NCBI RefSeq assembly: GCF_021404465.1
Contig: NZ_JABFTT010000011.1
Span: forward strand, 62,001 to 126,000
From: Billgrantia zhangzhouensis
Lineage (GTDB): Bacteria; Pseudomonadota; Gammaproteobacteria; Pseudomonadales; Halomonadaceae
Length of the DNA: 64,000 nt
Reading direction: 5' to 3'
The notes beneath the pieces are model-generated. The model saw only the letters and a list, made by a program, of their open reading frames with translations. It was not told where the DNA came from and did not search any database. The position numbers and the translations under genes were made by a program. Of this stretch, positions 34,216 through 43,213 are shown piece by piece (position 1 is the first letter of the stretch; each line of letters starts with the position of its first letter).

Positions 34216-34917
34216 TCAGTGCCCTCCGAAGCCGACGTTGTAGCGCTTCTGCAGCCGGGCGAACATCCACTCCGACACGCTGGCGATCAATAGGTAGACC
34301 GCGGCGACGGGAATCAGGAATGTGAACGGTTCGTGCGTTGCGCGAGAGGCCTCGGCGGCCACGCGAACCATGTCCGAGAGCCCGATCACCGAGACCAGCG
34401 CGGTGGTCTTGAGCAGTACCATCCAGTTGTTGGAGATCCCCGGCAGGGCGTGGCGCATCATCTGCGGGAAGCGAATGCGGCGGAACACCAGCCATGGCGT
34501 CATGCCGTAGGCCTTGCCGGCTTCGATCTGGCCGTGCTCCACGGCCATGAAGGCGCCGCGGAAGGTCTCGCCCATGTAGGCGCCGAAGATGAAGCCGATG
34601 GTGACCACCCCAGCGGCGAAGGCGTTGAGGTTGACGTACCAGTCCAGCCCGGTGCGGTCATAGATGGCGTCGGTGACGATATTCAGTGCCATCTGGCCGC
34701 CGAAGAACAGCAGCAGCATCAGTACCAGGTCGGGAACGCCGCGAATCACCGTGGTGTAGAGCGTGGCGACCTTGTGCAGCAGCCAGTTGCGCGACATCTT
34801 GGCGCTGGCGGTGAGCAGGCCCAGCGCCAAGGCGAGAATCAGCGAGAGCACGGCGAGCTGCAGCGTGACGCCGGCGCCCTCCAGCAATCGTGGGCCGTAG
34901 CCGTGTAGATCGAGCAT
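34216..34917 (-). CDS. Amino acid ABC permease (HisQ/AotQ-like)
   Basis: A 233-aa permease; RGVPDLVLMLLLFFGG and the EAA loop GAYMGETFRGAFMAVEHGQIEAGKAYGM identify the HisQ side of the pair. It lies 10 bases after the ATPase stop and one base before the M gene in a tight operon. Confidence 0.92.
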   Translation of the reverse strand: MLDLHGYGPRLLEGAGVTLQLAVLSLILALALGLLTASAKMSRNWLLHKVATLYTTVIRGVPDLVLMLLLFFGGQMALNIVTDAIYDRTGLDWYVNLNAFAAGVVTIGFIFGAYMGETFRGAFMAVEHGQIEAGKAYGMTPWLVFRRIRFPQMMRHALPGISNNWMVLLKTTALVSVIGLSDMVRVAAEASRATHEPFTFLIPVAAVYLLIASVSEWMFARLQKRYNVGFGGH

Positions 34918-34927
34918 GGTGGTCCCC

Positions 34928-35698
34928 TCAGTACTTCGGCGCCAGGAACTGCTTGAGCCGCGGCGAGGCGGGGTTGACCAGCACGTCCTGGGGCGGGCCA
35001 GCCTCTTCGACCAGGCCCTGATGCAGGTAGATCACCTGACTGGAAACGTCGCGGGCGAAGCCCATTTCGTGGGTCACCACGACCATGGTACGACCCTCCA
35101 CGGCCAGGTCGCGCATGACCTTGAGCACGTCTCCGACTAGCTCCGGGTCGAGTGCCGAGGTGGGTTCGTCGAACAGCATCACCTCGGGATCCATGGCCAG
35201 TGCCCGGGCAATCGCCCCGCGCTGCTGCTGACCACCGGACATCTGCGCCGGATAGGCGTCGGCGCGTGCCGTGAGGCCGACCCGCTCGAGCAGGGCGCGG
35301 GCGTGTTCGATGGCTTCCTTTTTCGGCTTGCCGAGCACGTGGATCGGCGCTTCGATGACGTTCTCGAGCAAGGTCATGTGCGACCACAGGTTGAAGCTCT
35401 GGAACACCATCGACAGCTTGGCGCGCATGCGTACGACCTGTTTCCAGTCGGCCGGCTCGCGACCGTGCTTGGTCTGCTTGAAGCGGATCTCCTCGCCATG
35501 GACGATCAGGTCGCCCTCGTCGGGCTGCTCCAGCAGGTTCATGCAGCGCAGGAAGGTGCTCTTGCCGGAGCCGGAGGCTCCGATCAGGGTGATGACGTCA
35601 CCCTTGCGGGCCTCGAGCGAGAGGCCCTTGAGAACTTCGGTATCGCCGAAGCGCTTCTTGATGTTGCGCACTTCGAGCGGAATCGGGGTATCGGCCAT
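34928..35698 (-). CDS. Amino acid ABC transporter ATPase (HisP/AotP-like)
   Basis: A 256-aa ATPase with Walker [10 protein letters not shown], the HisP-type insertion [13 protein letters not shown], signature [17 protein letters not shown] and Walker [15 protein letters not shown]. The start at 35698 ([18 protein letters not shown]) avoids a low-quality N-terminal extension. It is first in the ATPase-Q-M-binding-protein operon, the reverse of the usual E. coli his order, and lies 211 bases downstream of astE on the same strand. Confidence 0.93.
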   Translation of the reverse strand: MADTPIPLEVRNIKKRFGDTEVLKGLSLEARKGDVITLIGASGSGKSTFLRCMNLLEQPDEGDLIVHGEEIRFKQTKHGREPADWKQVVRMRAKLSMVFQSFNLWSHMTLLENVIEAPIHVLGKPKKEAIEHARALLERVGLTARADAYPAQMSGGQQQRGAIARALAMDPEVMLFDEPTSALDPELVGDVLKVMRDLAVEGRTMVVVTHEMGFARDVSSQVIYLHQGLVEEAGPPQDVLVNPASPRLKQFLAPKY

Positions 35699-35909
35699 GG
35701 GACGGGCTCCAGATCGGGACGAGTCGCTTGTAGCGACGGGCCAGTGCAAGCGGGCAGGCGCGAAAAAGGGGCGATTCTAACAGGCCTGAGCGCTTTGGGC
35801 AGAGGGAGGCGAAGCCCGCATCATGAAACGATGGTCGATAAGCTGAGACAAGGGATGCATCAAAAGACTCCTGATTATTGTTATCTATCGAGAAAAGTTG
35901 CTGAAACAT

Positions 35910-36923
35910 CTACCTGCTTTGACTTTTTTCTATGCAGTGGCCAGGCGGTGAGGCCGGCCGGGCCAATAGCGCGGCACGCGCACCCAGCTCGACCTCGGCA
36001 TTGGGGAATACCACGCTGAGAGGCTTGCCCTCAACGGTGAAGGGGCCGGCCTCTGCATCCTCGGCGAGCCGGCTGCCGGGCGCGAACTCAGTGAAGTTCG
36101 GCGTATCGTCGGGAAAGCATAAGCGAAAGTCGGCAGAATGGCGCCGGAGCTCATGGGCGACCCGGAAGAACGCCATGCGCGCGGGATCGGTCCCCGGCGG
36201 CTCGCGTCCTTCCAGTAGGGCTTCGATAAGCCGGGCCATCGGTACCAGCAGGGTAAGATCGTTGTGGCCGAAGGGGTTGACCCGCCCCAGTTCCAGTGTG
36301 AAGCCCTGGGCCTGATGGTAGTGCCTTGAGTAGTGCGAAAACGTCCAACTGTGCTGATGCTGGTGCAGTACCGCCTGGATATTCGCTTCCGCCAGCCAGC
36401 GCCACTGCTCGGGGAGCGTGGCCGTATCGGCGAAGGGCTCGACGGCGAAGCGCGGGAAACGGCTATCGCGAATCGCCGTGTGCAGGTCGTAGTGGAGTCG
36501 CTCGCGACCGGGATGGCGGGCGTAGAAGGCATCCACGGCGTTCATCAATTGACGGGCGCGATCCGGTTCCATGCCGGTTTCGTCGAGGTCGCGGCGGAAC
36601 AGTCGGTTGAGATTGGTGGTTACGTAGCGCTTGGCGCGACGGATGGCCTCGAGGTTGCCGAGGATGATCAGCGCCGGGGCGCCCAGTGGCAGCATGCCCG
36701 CTTCGATGCGGGCCAGACAGTCGCCGAGCAGCTCGATGGGCGCCGTCTCGTTGCCGTGGATCCCCACCGACACCACGCAGGCGCGTGCCGTCTCGCGGCA
36801 TTCGCTGGGGGTCAGCTCGAGAATGCCCGGTGCATGCAGGGTGTAGGTGCCACCGCGCAGCCGACCGCTGCGCGATCTGGGGCTGACATCTTCAAGGCTA
36901 TGCTCGATCCATTCCGACAACAT
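35910..36923 (-). CDS. astE: Succinylglutamate desuccinylase
   Basis: A 337-aa zinc enzyme that makes the last cut of the arginine succinyltransferase pathway, giving succinate and glutamate. Zinc ligands H56 and E59 (GIHGNETAP) and H148 (HYDLHTAIR) are visible, with the catalytic Glu211 in TLELGRVNPFG. The other ast genes are not in the window, so astE is detached from the usual astCADBE order. Its neighbour is a basic-amino-acid ABC importer, which supports an arginine or ornithine use theme. The start at 36923 lacks a strong ribosome site. Confidence 0.92.
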   Translation of the reverse strand: MLSEWIEHSLEDVSPRSRSGRLRGGTYTLHAPGILELTPSECRETARACVVSVGIHGNETAPIELLGDCLARIEAGMLPLGAPALIILGNLEAIRRAKRYVTTNLNRLFRRDLDETGMEPDRARQLMNAVDAFYARHPGRERLHYDLHTAIRDSRFPRFAVEPFADTATLPEQWRWLAEANIQAVLHQHQHSWTFSHYSRHYHQAQGFTLELGRVNPFGHNDLTLLVPMARLIEALLEGREPPGTDPARMAFFRVAHELRRHSADFRLCFPDDTPNFTEFAPGSRLAEDAEAGPFTVEGKPLSVVFPNAEVELGARAALLARPASPPGHCIEKSQSR

Positions 36924-37138
36924 GCTGTGTCCGGGGTAGTGAGTCGTTGATAGTGAGCAGGAGGGTGAAACCAAGGCCACCTTCCTGCGCACCGGGAAAA
37001 CGTACAAGCCCGAGCGTCGGGCTGGTGAAAGCCTGGGTGCGATATTGAAACTGGGCGTGCCGACCTTTGGTCAATGGGGGCGGCACCGGGCGAAGGCTAT
37101 GCTGGACCCTCCTGATCCTGATGGCGAGGAGCCTCGAT

Positions 37139-38038
37139 ATGCCAACCGCCCTCGGCGAGATGACGCCTGAACACGCTGGCCGGCTCAATGCGCACTACGA
37201 TGCCGCTAGCGCACACGAAGGCCAGCCTCTGCTGGCTCGCCTGCGCGAGACATTCCTGGCGGCGGGGCACGACCCGGAGCACTTGAGTCTGGATGACGTG
37301 GCCGGTATCGATCAGCTTCATCTCGGTGGGCGCAGTGCCAGTCGTGCGCTGGCCGTACGGGGTGGGCTCGAAAAAGGCGGGCGCGTGCTCGACGTGGGCT
37401 GCGGCACGGGAGGCACGAGCCGGCTGCTAGCCGCTGAGTTCGGTTGCGACGTGGCCGGGGTCGACATCACCGCAAGCTTCATCGAGGTGGCGCGCTGGCT
37501 CAGCGCGGCCACTGGGCTGGCCGGGCATACCCGCTTCCTGTGCGCCGATGCCGCCAGTGTGCCGCTACCGGCGAATAGCTTCGAGGTGATCTGGTGCCAG
37601 CATGCGCTGATGAACATGCCGCAGGTACCGCGTGTGCTGGCCGAATGGCATCGCCTGCTGGTGCCCGGCGGTCGTGTGTTGCTGCATGAGGTTGTGGCTG
37701 GCGACAATCCCGCGCCCCTGAGACTGCCCGTGCCTTGGGCGAGTACCCCCGATACCAGCCATCTGCGTAACCGGCAGCAGCTCGAGCGTGCGATGGCGCT
37801 GGCTGGTTTCGAGCCGCTGAGCATCGAAGACGTCACCCAGGCGGCCCTGGCCTGGCGTCAGGAGCACAGCCGGCGCGAGAAGGGCTCCGGCGAGACTCGC
37901 CAGCAGCCATCTGCGCTACCTGGTCCCACGCTGATCTTCGGCGGCGACTTCGTGCAGATGGGGCGCAACCTGCGCGATAACCTGGCGGCCGGCAAGGTGC
38001 GGGTGCTCCAGGGAGTCTGGCGGCTGGAACGTCGATAA
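37139..38038 (+). CDS. Class I SAM-dependent methyltransferase
   Basis: A 299-aa methyltransferase with SAM motif I VLDVGCGTGGTSRLLA, acidic motif II (GVDIT), and WCQHALMNMP and LVPGGRVLLHEV further on, matching Methyltransf_11. The start at 37139 has GAGGAG eight bases upstream; an ATG at 37121 is also in frame. A C-terminal stretch with GPTLIFGGDFVQMGRNLRDNLAAG closely follows proteins of the sarcosine/dimethylglycine or UbiE-like side, but the substrate is unknown. Divergent from astE. Confidence 0.8.
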   Translation: MPTALGEMTPEHAGRLNAHYDAASAHEGQPLLARLRETFLAAGHDPEHLSLDDVAGIDQLHLGGRSASRALAVRGGLEKGGRVLDVGCGTGGTSRLLAAEFGCDVAGVDITASFIEVARWLSAATGLAGHTRFLCADAASVPLPANSFEVIWCQHALMNMPQVPRVLAEWHRLLVPGGRVLLHEVVAGDNPAPLRLPVPWASTPDTSHLRNRQQLERAMALAGFEPLSIEDVTQAALAWRQEHSRREKGSGETRQQPSALPGPTLIFGGDFVQMGRNLRDNLAAGKVRVLQGVWRLERR

Positions 38039-38055
38039 CATCGAAACGTCACGAC

Positions 38056-38072
38056 GAAAAGCTTCGCTTTTC
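38056..38072 (+). terminator. Short terminator-like hairpin after methyltransferase gene
   Basis: GAAAAGC-TTC-GCTTTTC, a 7-bp stem whose right arm ends in TTTTC, 17 bases after the stop codon. Stem is AT-rich and modest. Confidence 0.45.
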
Positions 38073-38181
38073 TTCACGCCGTTTCGCTCTATTCTGTCAC
38101 TCAGTTCTTCCGATTCGACATTGTATCCCCTTCGGGCCGGGCGGGTATCGCCTGGACCGTCGCACCTCCACAGGAGATTGA

Positions 38182-38784
38182 ATGATGACCAAGGTTCTGG
38201 TGCTCTACTACTCCATGTACGGCCATATCGACACCATGGCGCACGCCGTTGCTGAAGGCGCCAAGGAAGTGGCAGGCGTGGAAGTGACCGTCAAGCGCGT
38301 GGCGGAGACCATGAACGCCGAGGCCTTCGCCAATGCCGGCGGCAAGCAGGATTACACCACCGAAATCGCCTCTCCCGCCGAGTTGGCCGATTACGATGCC
38401 ATCATCGTCGGCACCCCGACCCGCTTCGGCAACATGGCCGGCCAGATGCGCACCTTCTGGGATCAGACCGGCGGCCTCTGGGCCCAGGGCAAGCTGCGCG
38501 GCAAGGTCGCCAGCGTGTTCACCTCCACCGGCACCGGCGGCGGTCAGGAGCTGACCATCACCTCGGTGTGGACCACCCTGGCCCACCACGGCATGCTGAT
38601 CGTGCCGATCGGCTATGGTGTCGAAGCGCAGTTCGACATCAACAATATCAGCCGTGGTACCCCCTACGGCGCCTCCACCCTGGCGGGGGGTGACGGCTCC
38701 CGCCAGCCTGATGATAACGATGTCGCCATCGCCCGCTACCAAGGCAAGCTGGTGGCCGAGACAGCAGCCAAGCTCTTCGGTTGA
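38182..38784 (+). CDS. wrbA: NAD(P)H:quinone oxidoreductase (WrbA family)
   Basis: A 200-aa flavodoxin-like quinone reductase. FMN-binding loops are [14 protein letters not shown] near the N-terminus, [24 protein letters not shown] near 77-100 and [10 protein letters not shown] near 114-123. Length equals E. coli WrbA (198 aa). It performs two-electron reduction of quinones under oxidative or stationary-phase stress. AGGAG precedes ATG 38182. It ends at a strong hairpin shared with the convergent dehydrogenase operon. Confidence 0.95.
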   Translation: MMTKVLVLYYSMYGHIDTMAHAVAEGAKEVAGVEVTVKRVAETMNAEAFANAGGKQDYTTEIASPAELADYDAIIVGTPTRFGNMAGQMRTFWDQTGGLWAQGKLRGKVASVFTSTGTGGGQELTITSVWTTLAHHGMLIVPIGYGVEAQFDINNISRGTPYGASTLAGGDGSRQPDDNDVAIARYQGKLVAETAAKLFG

Positions 38785-38818
38785 GCGCCTTGTCGGCTTG
38801 AAGTGACATAGATAACCA

Positions 38819-38852
38819 CAAGCACCCCGCTGGGTTTCCAGCGGGGTGCTTG
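38819..38852. terminator. Bidirectional terminator hairpin after wrbA
   Basis: CAAGCACCCCGCTGG-GTTT-CCAGCGGGGTGCTTG, a 15-bp perfect stem between wrbA (+) and the convergent dehydrogenase (-). No pronounced T tract. Confidence 0.75.
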
Positions 38853-38885
38853 CATTGGGGGGCGAGCGCTCGACGAGAAGCGCCG

Positions 38886-39962
38886 TCAGCCGTTGGCGAT
38901 CTGCTTGGCAATAGCCCGACCCAGGCTCTCGGTACTGCCCTGGCCGCGAACGTCCGGCGTCAGCACGGCCGGGTCGGCCTCGGCGAGTACCGCTTCGAAG
39001 GCAGTGACGATGGCGTCGGCGGCCTCCTTGTGGCCCAGGTGCTCCAGCATCATGGCGCCGGACCAGATCTGACCGATGGGGTTGGCGATGCCTTTGCCGG
39101 CGATGTCCGGGGCGCTGCCGTGGACCGGTTCGAACAGGCTGGGGAAGGTGCCCTCGGGATTGATGTTGGCCGAGGGCGCCACGCCGATGGTGCCGGTGCA
39201 GGCCGGGCCCAGGTCGGAGAGGATGTCGCCGAACAGGTTGCTGGCCACCACCACGTCGAACCAGTCGGGGTGCATGACGAAGTTGGCGGTGAGGATGTCG
39301 ATGTGAAACTTGTCGACGCTGACCTCGGGATAATTGCCCGACATGGCCACGACCCGCTCGTCCCACCATGGCATGGTGATGGCGATGCCGTTGGACTTGG
39401 TGGCCGAGGTAAGCTTTTTTCTCGGACGGGAAGCCGCCAGCTCGAAGGCGAACTTGAGCACCCGGTCGGTGCCGTGGCGGGTCATCACCGTCTCCTGGAT
39501 CACTACCTCGCGCTCGGTGCCCTCGAACATCTTGCCGCCGACGCTGGAGTACTCGCCCTCGGTGTTCTCGCGCACCACGTAGAAGTCGATGTCGCCGGGC
39601 TTGCGGTCGGCCAGCGGGCTCTTGATCCCAGGCAGCAGCTTGCATGGGCGCAGGTTGATGTACTGATCGAACTGGCGGCGGAACTGTAGCAGCGAACCCC
39701 ACAGCGAGATGTGGTCCGGCACCGTGTCGGGCCAGCCCACCGCGCCGTAGAAGATGGCGTCGAAGTCCTTGAGCTGCTCGAACCAGTCGTCGGGCATCAT
39801 CTTGCCGTGCTTGGCGTAGTAGTCGCAGCAGGCGAAGTCGAAGTGCTCGAAGGCCAGGTCGATGTCGAAGCGCTTGGCAACGGCTTCGAGCACGCGCAGG
39901 CCTTCCGGCATCACTTCGTTGCCGATGCCGTCGCCGGGAATCACAGCGATACGATGGGTCAT
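38886..39962 (-). CDS. Tartrate / D-malate dehydrogenase-type beta-decarboxylating dehydrogenase
   Basis: A 358-aa member of the isocitrate/isopropylmalate dehydrogenase family. It opens with MTHRIAVIPGDGIGNEVMPEG and shows YVVRENTEGEYSSVGG and ANFVMHPDWFDVVVASNLFGDILSD, matching the TtuC/DmlA branch rather than LeuB. These oxidise and decarboxylate tartrate or D-malate with NAD+. It follows a dehalogenase-like hydrolase by 10 bases and is divergent (through that gene) from a LysR gene; D-malate and tartrate operons often have such a LysR regulator. Tartrate versus D-malate cannot be decided here. Confidence 0.88.
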   Translation of the reverse strand: MTHRIAVIPGDGIGNEVMPEGLRVLEAVAKRFDIDLAFEHFDFACCDYYAKHGKMMPDDWFEQLKDFDAIFYGAVGWPDTVPDHISLWGSLLQFRRQFDQYINLRPCKLLPGIKSPLADRKPGDIDFYVVRENTEGEYSSVGGKMFEGTEREVVIQETVMTRHGTDRVLKFAFELAASRPRKKLTSATKSNGIAITMPWWDERVVAMSGNYPEVSVDKFHIDILTANFVMHPDWFDVVVASNLFGDILSDLGPACTGTIGVAPSANINPEGTFPSLFEPVHGSAPDIAGKGIANPIGQIWSGAMMLEHLGHKEAADAIVTAFEAVLAEADPAVLTPDVRGQGSTESLGRAIAKQIANG

Positions 39963-39972
39963 GGTCGAATCC

Positions 39973-40857
39973 TCAGGTGGGGGTGGTCATGAATTGCATC
40001 ATGCGCGAATACAGCGCTTCCGGCGCTTCCTCGGGGATATAGTGGCCGCAGGGCAGGGCTTCGCCCTCGACCCGTTCGGCCACGGCACGCCATTCCGCCA
40101 GCGGGTCGAAGCATCGCTCGATGATGCCGTGCTTGCCCCACAACACGCTGATGGGGCAGGCGATACGGCGTCCCGCTGTCCGGTCGGCGCGGTCGTGCTC
40201 CAGGTCGATGCCGTTGCTCGCACGGTAGTCCTCGCACAGGGCATGAGCCGCGCCGGGCTGGGCCAGGCAGCGCTGGTATTCGGCAATGGCCGACGGGTCG
40301 AAGGCGTCGAGGCTGGCATGCCGCCCGCCCATGGTGCGAGTGATGTAGTCGGCGGGCGAGGCCTCGATCAGGATCTCCGGCAGCGGCGAGGGCTGAATCA
40401 GGAAGAACCAGTGGAAATAGGCGGTGGCGAAGGTGCGGTCGGTCTGCTCGTACATGGCAAGCGTGGGGGCGATATCGAGCAGCATCAGCTTCTGTACTGC
40501 CGCGGGGTGATCCATGGCCAGGCGATGGGCGACGCGCCCGCCACGATCGTGGCCGCACAGGAAGAAGCGTTCGAAACCCAGTGCGCGCATGACCGCGACC
40601 TGGTCGTCGGCCATGGCTCGCTTGCTGTAGTTGGCATGATCCGGCTCGCCGGGTGGCTTGGATGAATCGCCATAGCCGCGCAGGTCGGTGGCCACCACGG
40701 TGAAGCGGCTTGCCAGTGGCTCGGCCAAGCGATGCCAGATCACGTGGGTCTGGGGATGGCCGTGCAGCAACAGCAGAGGTGGCCCCGAGCCGCCGACGCG
40801 GCCGTGGATGCGAATGTCGCCGTGGGCGATGTCGAACGTACGGAATCCCTCGAACAT
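39973..40857 (-). CDS. Haloacetate (fluoroacetate) dehalogenase-like alpha/beta hydrolase
   Basis: A 294-aa alpha/beta hydrolase with the whole active site of fluoroacetate dehalogenases at constant offset: nucleophile D104, R105 and R108 (GHDRGGR), halide-pocket H149, W150 (FHWFF) and Y211 (EDYRAS), and catalytic H272 (CGHYIPEEAP). The RGYGDSSKP loop is also typical. On residues alone it should hydrolyse short 2-haloacids to glycolate. It is first in a two-gene operon with the tartrate/D-malate dehydrogenase, an odd pairing; an ester or lactone substrate is another option. It is divergent from a LysR gene. Confidence 0.85.
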   Translation of the reverse strand: MFEGFRTFDIAHGDIRIHGRVGGSGPPLLLLHGHPQTHVIWHRLAEPLASRFTVVATDLRGYGDSSKPPGEPDHANYSKRAMADDQVAVMRALGFERFFLCGHDRGGRVAHRLAMDHPAAVQKLMLLDIAPTLAMYEQTDRTFATAYFHWFFLIQPSPLPEILIEASPADYITRTMGGRHASLDAFDPSAIAEYQRCLAQPGAAHALCEDYRASNGIDLEHDRADRTAGRRIACPISVLWGKHGIIERCFDPLAEWRAVAERVEGEALPCGHYIPEEAPEALYSRMMQFMTTPT

Positions 40858-40961
40858 GAGTGCTTCCTCCGAATCCTGACTGTCCCCCAGTCTAGCCCTT
40901 GGCTTCGTGGAGATAATCGGGCTGAATGGAAAGCCATTGTTGAACGAGAGTGGAGAATGAC

Positions 40962-41885
40962 ATGGCTCAGCTTGATGATCTGGTCTTCTTCCAGCAACTG
41001 GCGCGTGCCGGCAGTCTGACGGCCACGGCGCGCGACCTGGGCCTGTCGCTGTCGGCCGTGAGCAAGCGGCTCAAGCAGCTCGAAGCCCGCCTGGGCGTGG
41101 AACTGGCCAGCCGTACCACGCGGCGCCTGTCGCTGACTGCCGAGGGTGAGCGCTATCTGGAGCGCGGGGCGGCCATCCTTGAGGAACTGGCCGAACTGGA
41201 GGAGGCGCTGGGCGAGCAGCAGGCAGCTCTCTCGGGACCGCTCAGGGTCAACGCCACCTTCGGTTTCGGCCGCCGTCACGTGGCGCCGCTGCTGTCGGCC
41301 TTCTGTGCACGGCATCCGGGCGTCGAGGCGACACTGGAACTCTCCAACTATCCGTTGAGCCTGGGTGAGCAGGGCTTCGACGTTGGGATTCGCGTAGGGG
41401 AGCCGCCCGATTCGCGCCTGGTGGCGCGACGTATCCTCGCCAACCGGCGGGTGCTGTGTGCCTCTCCCGATTACGTGGCACGCATGGCGTCCTTGGCGTC
41501 GCCTGCCGATCTCGCCACCCATCCCTGTCTGATACTGCGCGAGAACGAAAGCGATTACGCCGTATGGCGTTTTCATCGCCGCAGCGACAGTGGGAAAGAG
41601 CAAGCGGTCAAGGTAGCCGGCCCGCTGGCCAGCAATGACGGCGAAGTCATCGTGCAATTGGCCCTCGACGGCCACGGTATTGCGCTGCGCTCCTGGTGGG
41701 ACATCCACCATCATCTGGCACATGACCGGCTGGTCGAGCTGCTGCCCGGGTGGCGCGGGGTGCGTGCCGATTTTCATGCCGTCTACCAGCAACGGCGCCA
41801 CGTGCCGGCGCGCATTCGCGCCTTCGTGGCGTTTCTCGAAGAGGGCATGCCGGGCCGGGTGCCTGCGATGCGCGACGTCCCCTGA
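40962..41885 (+). CDS. LysR-type regulator divergent from dehalogenase operon
   Basis: A 307-aa LysR protein with an N-terminal helix-turn-helix (FFQQLARAGSLTATARDLGLSLSAVSKRLKQLE) and an effector domain ending FVAFLEEGM. ATG 40962 has GGAG upstream; a GTG 12 bases earlier is possible. The 104-base divergent promoter with the hydrolase/dehydrogenase operon makes it the natural regulator of that operon. It stops four bases before the convergent TVP38 gene. Confidence 0.9.
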   Translation: MAQLDDLVFFQQLARAGSLTATARDLGLSLSAVSKRLKQLEARLGVELASRTTRRLSLTAEGERYLERGAAILEELAELEEALGEQQAALSGPLRVNATFGFGRRHVAPLLSAFCARHPGVEATLELSNYPLSLGEQGFDVGIRVGEPPDSRLVARRILANRRVLCASPDYVARMASLASPADLATHPCLILRENESDYAVWRFHRRSDSGKEQAVKVAGPLASNDGEVIVQLALDGHGIALRSWWDIHHHLAHDRLVELLPGWRGVRADFHAVYQQRRHVPARIRAFVAFLEEGMPGRVPAMRDVP

Positions 41886-41889
41886 CCCG

Positions 41890-42579
41890 TCAGTGGCGGC
41901 GTCGCCGCCGTTGACGGGCGTCGGCGTAACGTTTGAGCCCGTAGAGCAGGGCGAGACCCGCGACGATGCCGCCTGCCGCCCAGGCCAGCTCACGGCGATC
42001 CTCGGCGGTCAGCAGCGTGCCGAGCTGGCTGCTCAGCAGGATGATGCCGGCCAGTCCCGGCGTGGCACCGATGAAAGTGCCCAGCATGTAGTCGCGAAAG
42101 CGAATGTGAAAAGCGCCGGCGAGCAGGTTGGTCAGCGTATAGGGGGCCAGGGGCAGTAGATTGAGCACGGTCATGGTGCGCACGCCGCGTCCTGCCAGGT
42201 AGCGAGAGAGGCTGACCAGCCGTGTACCGCCATAGCGTAGCAGGGCGTCACGTCCCAGCCAGCGACCCACCCAGAAGGTGGCGACGGCACCGAGAAGTGT
42301 ACCGATGAGCGAGTAGACGAAGCCCCACACGGAACCGAAGATCAGTCCCGCCAGCACTACCAGCACGCTCAGCGGAAACAGTACCAGTGAGGCGACGACG
42401 AAGACGACGACCACCACAGCGCCGGCCCAGGGCTGGTCGCGCCAGGCCAACGAGCCTTGCAGCATGGTGAAGAGCGTGTTGGCGTCGAACATGTCGCGCG
42501 CGGCCAGCCATTGCCACAGGAACCCCAACAGGGTGAGCGTTACCAGGGCGGCGAGGACGAGGAGGACCTTGCGGGACAT
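41890..42579 (-). CDS. TVP38/TMEM64 (DedA-superfamily) membrane protein
   Basis: A 229-aa polytopic protein with about six membrane stretches. VLAGLIFGSVWGFVYSLIGTLLGAVATFWVGRWLGRD and NLLPLAPYTLTNLLAGAFHIRFRDYMLGTFIGATPG carry the family's glycine-rich and F/Y-x-x-x-R features. Related proteins support membrane lipid or undecaprenyl phosphate transport; the exact role here is unknown. A basic tail (RQRRRRRH) ends the protein. Confidence 0.85.
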   Translation of the reverse strand: MSRKVLLVLAALVTLTLLGFLWQWLAARDMFDANTLFTMLQGSLAWRDQPWAGAVVVVVFVVASLVLFPLSVLVVLAGLIFGSVWGFVYSLIGTLLGAVATFWVGRWLGRDALLRYGGTRLVSLSRYLAGRGVRTMTVLNLLPLAPYTLTNLLAGAFHIRFRDYMLGTFIGATPGLAGIILLSSQLGTLLTAEDRRELAWAAGGIVAGLALLYGLKRYADARQRRRRRH

Positions 42580-42657
42580 GCGGGCGGCCTGCGCAGGGGC
42601 GTGGTTTCAGCATAGGCGGGGCCGTTCGCTACGGCCAAATCGGGAAGGCCGTATGGT

Positions 42658-43081
42658 TCACTCGACTACCTCCAGTACACCGCCCATGCCGCGGTCACGG
42701 TGACTGGGGAGAAGCAGCAGACGCTCATCACAATAGAACTCGACGCGTCCCGGTACCTCGGGGGTAAAGCGGATCGTAGTCGGCTCGGTCGTCAGTGAGG
42801 CCGCGATATCGAGCCCCATCGCGGCAGAGCGGATCACGAGGTTGTGAGGAGCGAGGCCGGGACGCCGGCGCGCCTGCAGTTCCACCGGCACGCCAGCCCT
42901 CACTACGATATGCGCGGGCTCGAAGTAGTAGCTACCGCCGACCAGGGTGATCCCGCTGCACGCCATCATCGGCGACAGGCACCGCCTCGCTCGAGGTGTC
43001 GCCCCATGCCTGGCTCCCGGCCAGCCCCATGGCGATGAGTAGCGCCAGCGATGCGCGGCGAGTGAGAATCGCAATGTGCAT
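42658..43081 (-). pseudogene. Cupredoxin-domain protein with a frameshift after the signal peptide
   Basis: From ATG 43081 the frame encodes a clear signal peptide (MHIAILTRRASLALLIAMGL, then AGSQAWGD) and about 20 more residues before a stop. The cupredoxin body is in the next frame: ITLVGGSYYFEPAHIVVRAG, APHNLVIRS, TIRFTPEVPGRVEFYCDE, SHRDRGMGGVLEVVE, which has copper-type His, Cys and Met residues. One base gained or lost near 42940-42965 would rejoin them. It is either a pseudogene or a sequencing error. The family is close to cupredoxins with an FEPxHI...SHRxxGM layout. The 184-aa open frame beginning 43209 is an artefact. Confidence 0.75.
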
Positions 43082-43213
43082 CGAATGCCGCCTGTTGCGG
43101 TTAGCAAGGCCTCGGGCGGCACAGCCTCCGAGGCGCCTTTATTAATCAACATAGCAGGGCCGTGGAAGGCATGGTGGGCCTGCGGCCAGCATACTTGCGT
43201 AAGGTTCAAGAGA

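Noticed and set aside
38101-39702. 533-codon minus-strand open frame spanning wrbA and part of the tartrate dehydrogenase gene
   Set aside because: Antisense to wrbA and out of frame with the dehydrogenase, both confidently identified.
42658-43209. 184-aa open frame as an intact cupredoxin gene
   Set aside because: Its first 60 residues are not a signal peptide and are out of frame with the real signal starting at 43081; the gene is frameshifted instead.
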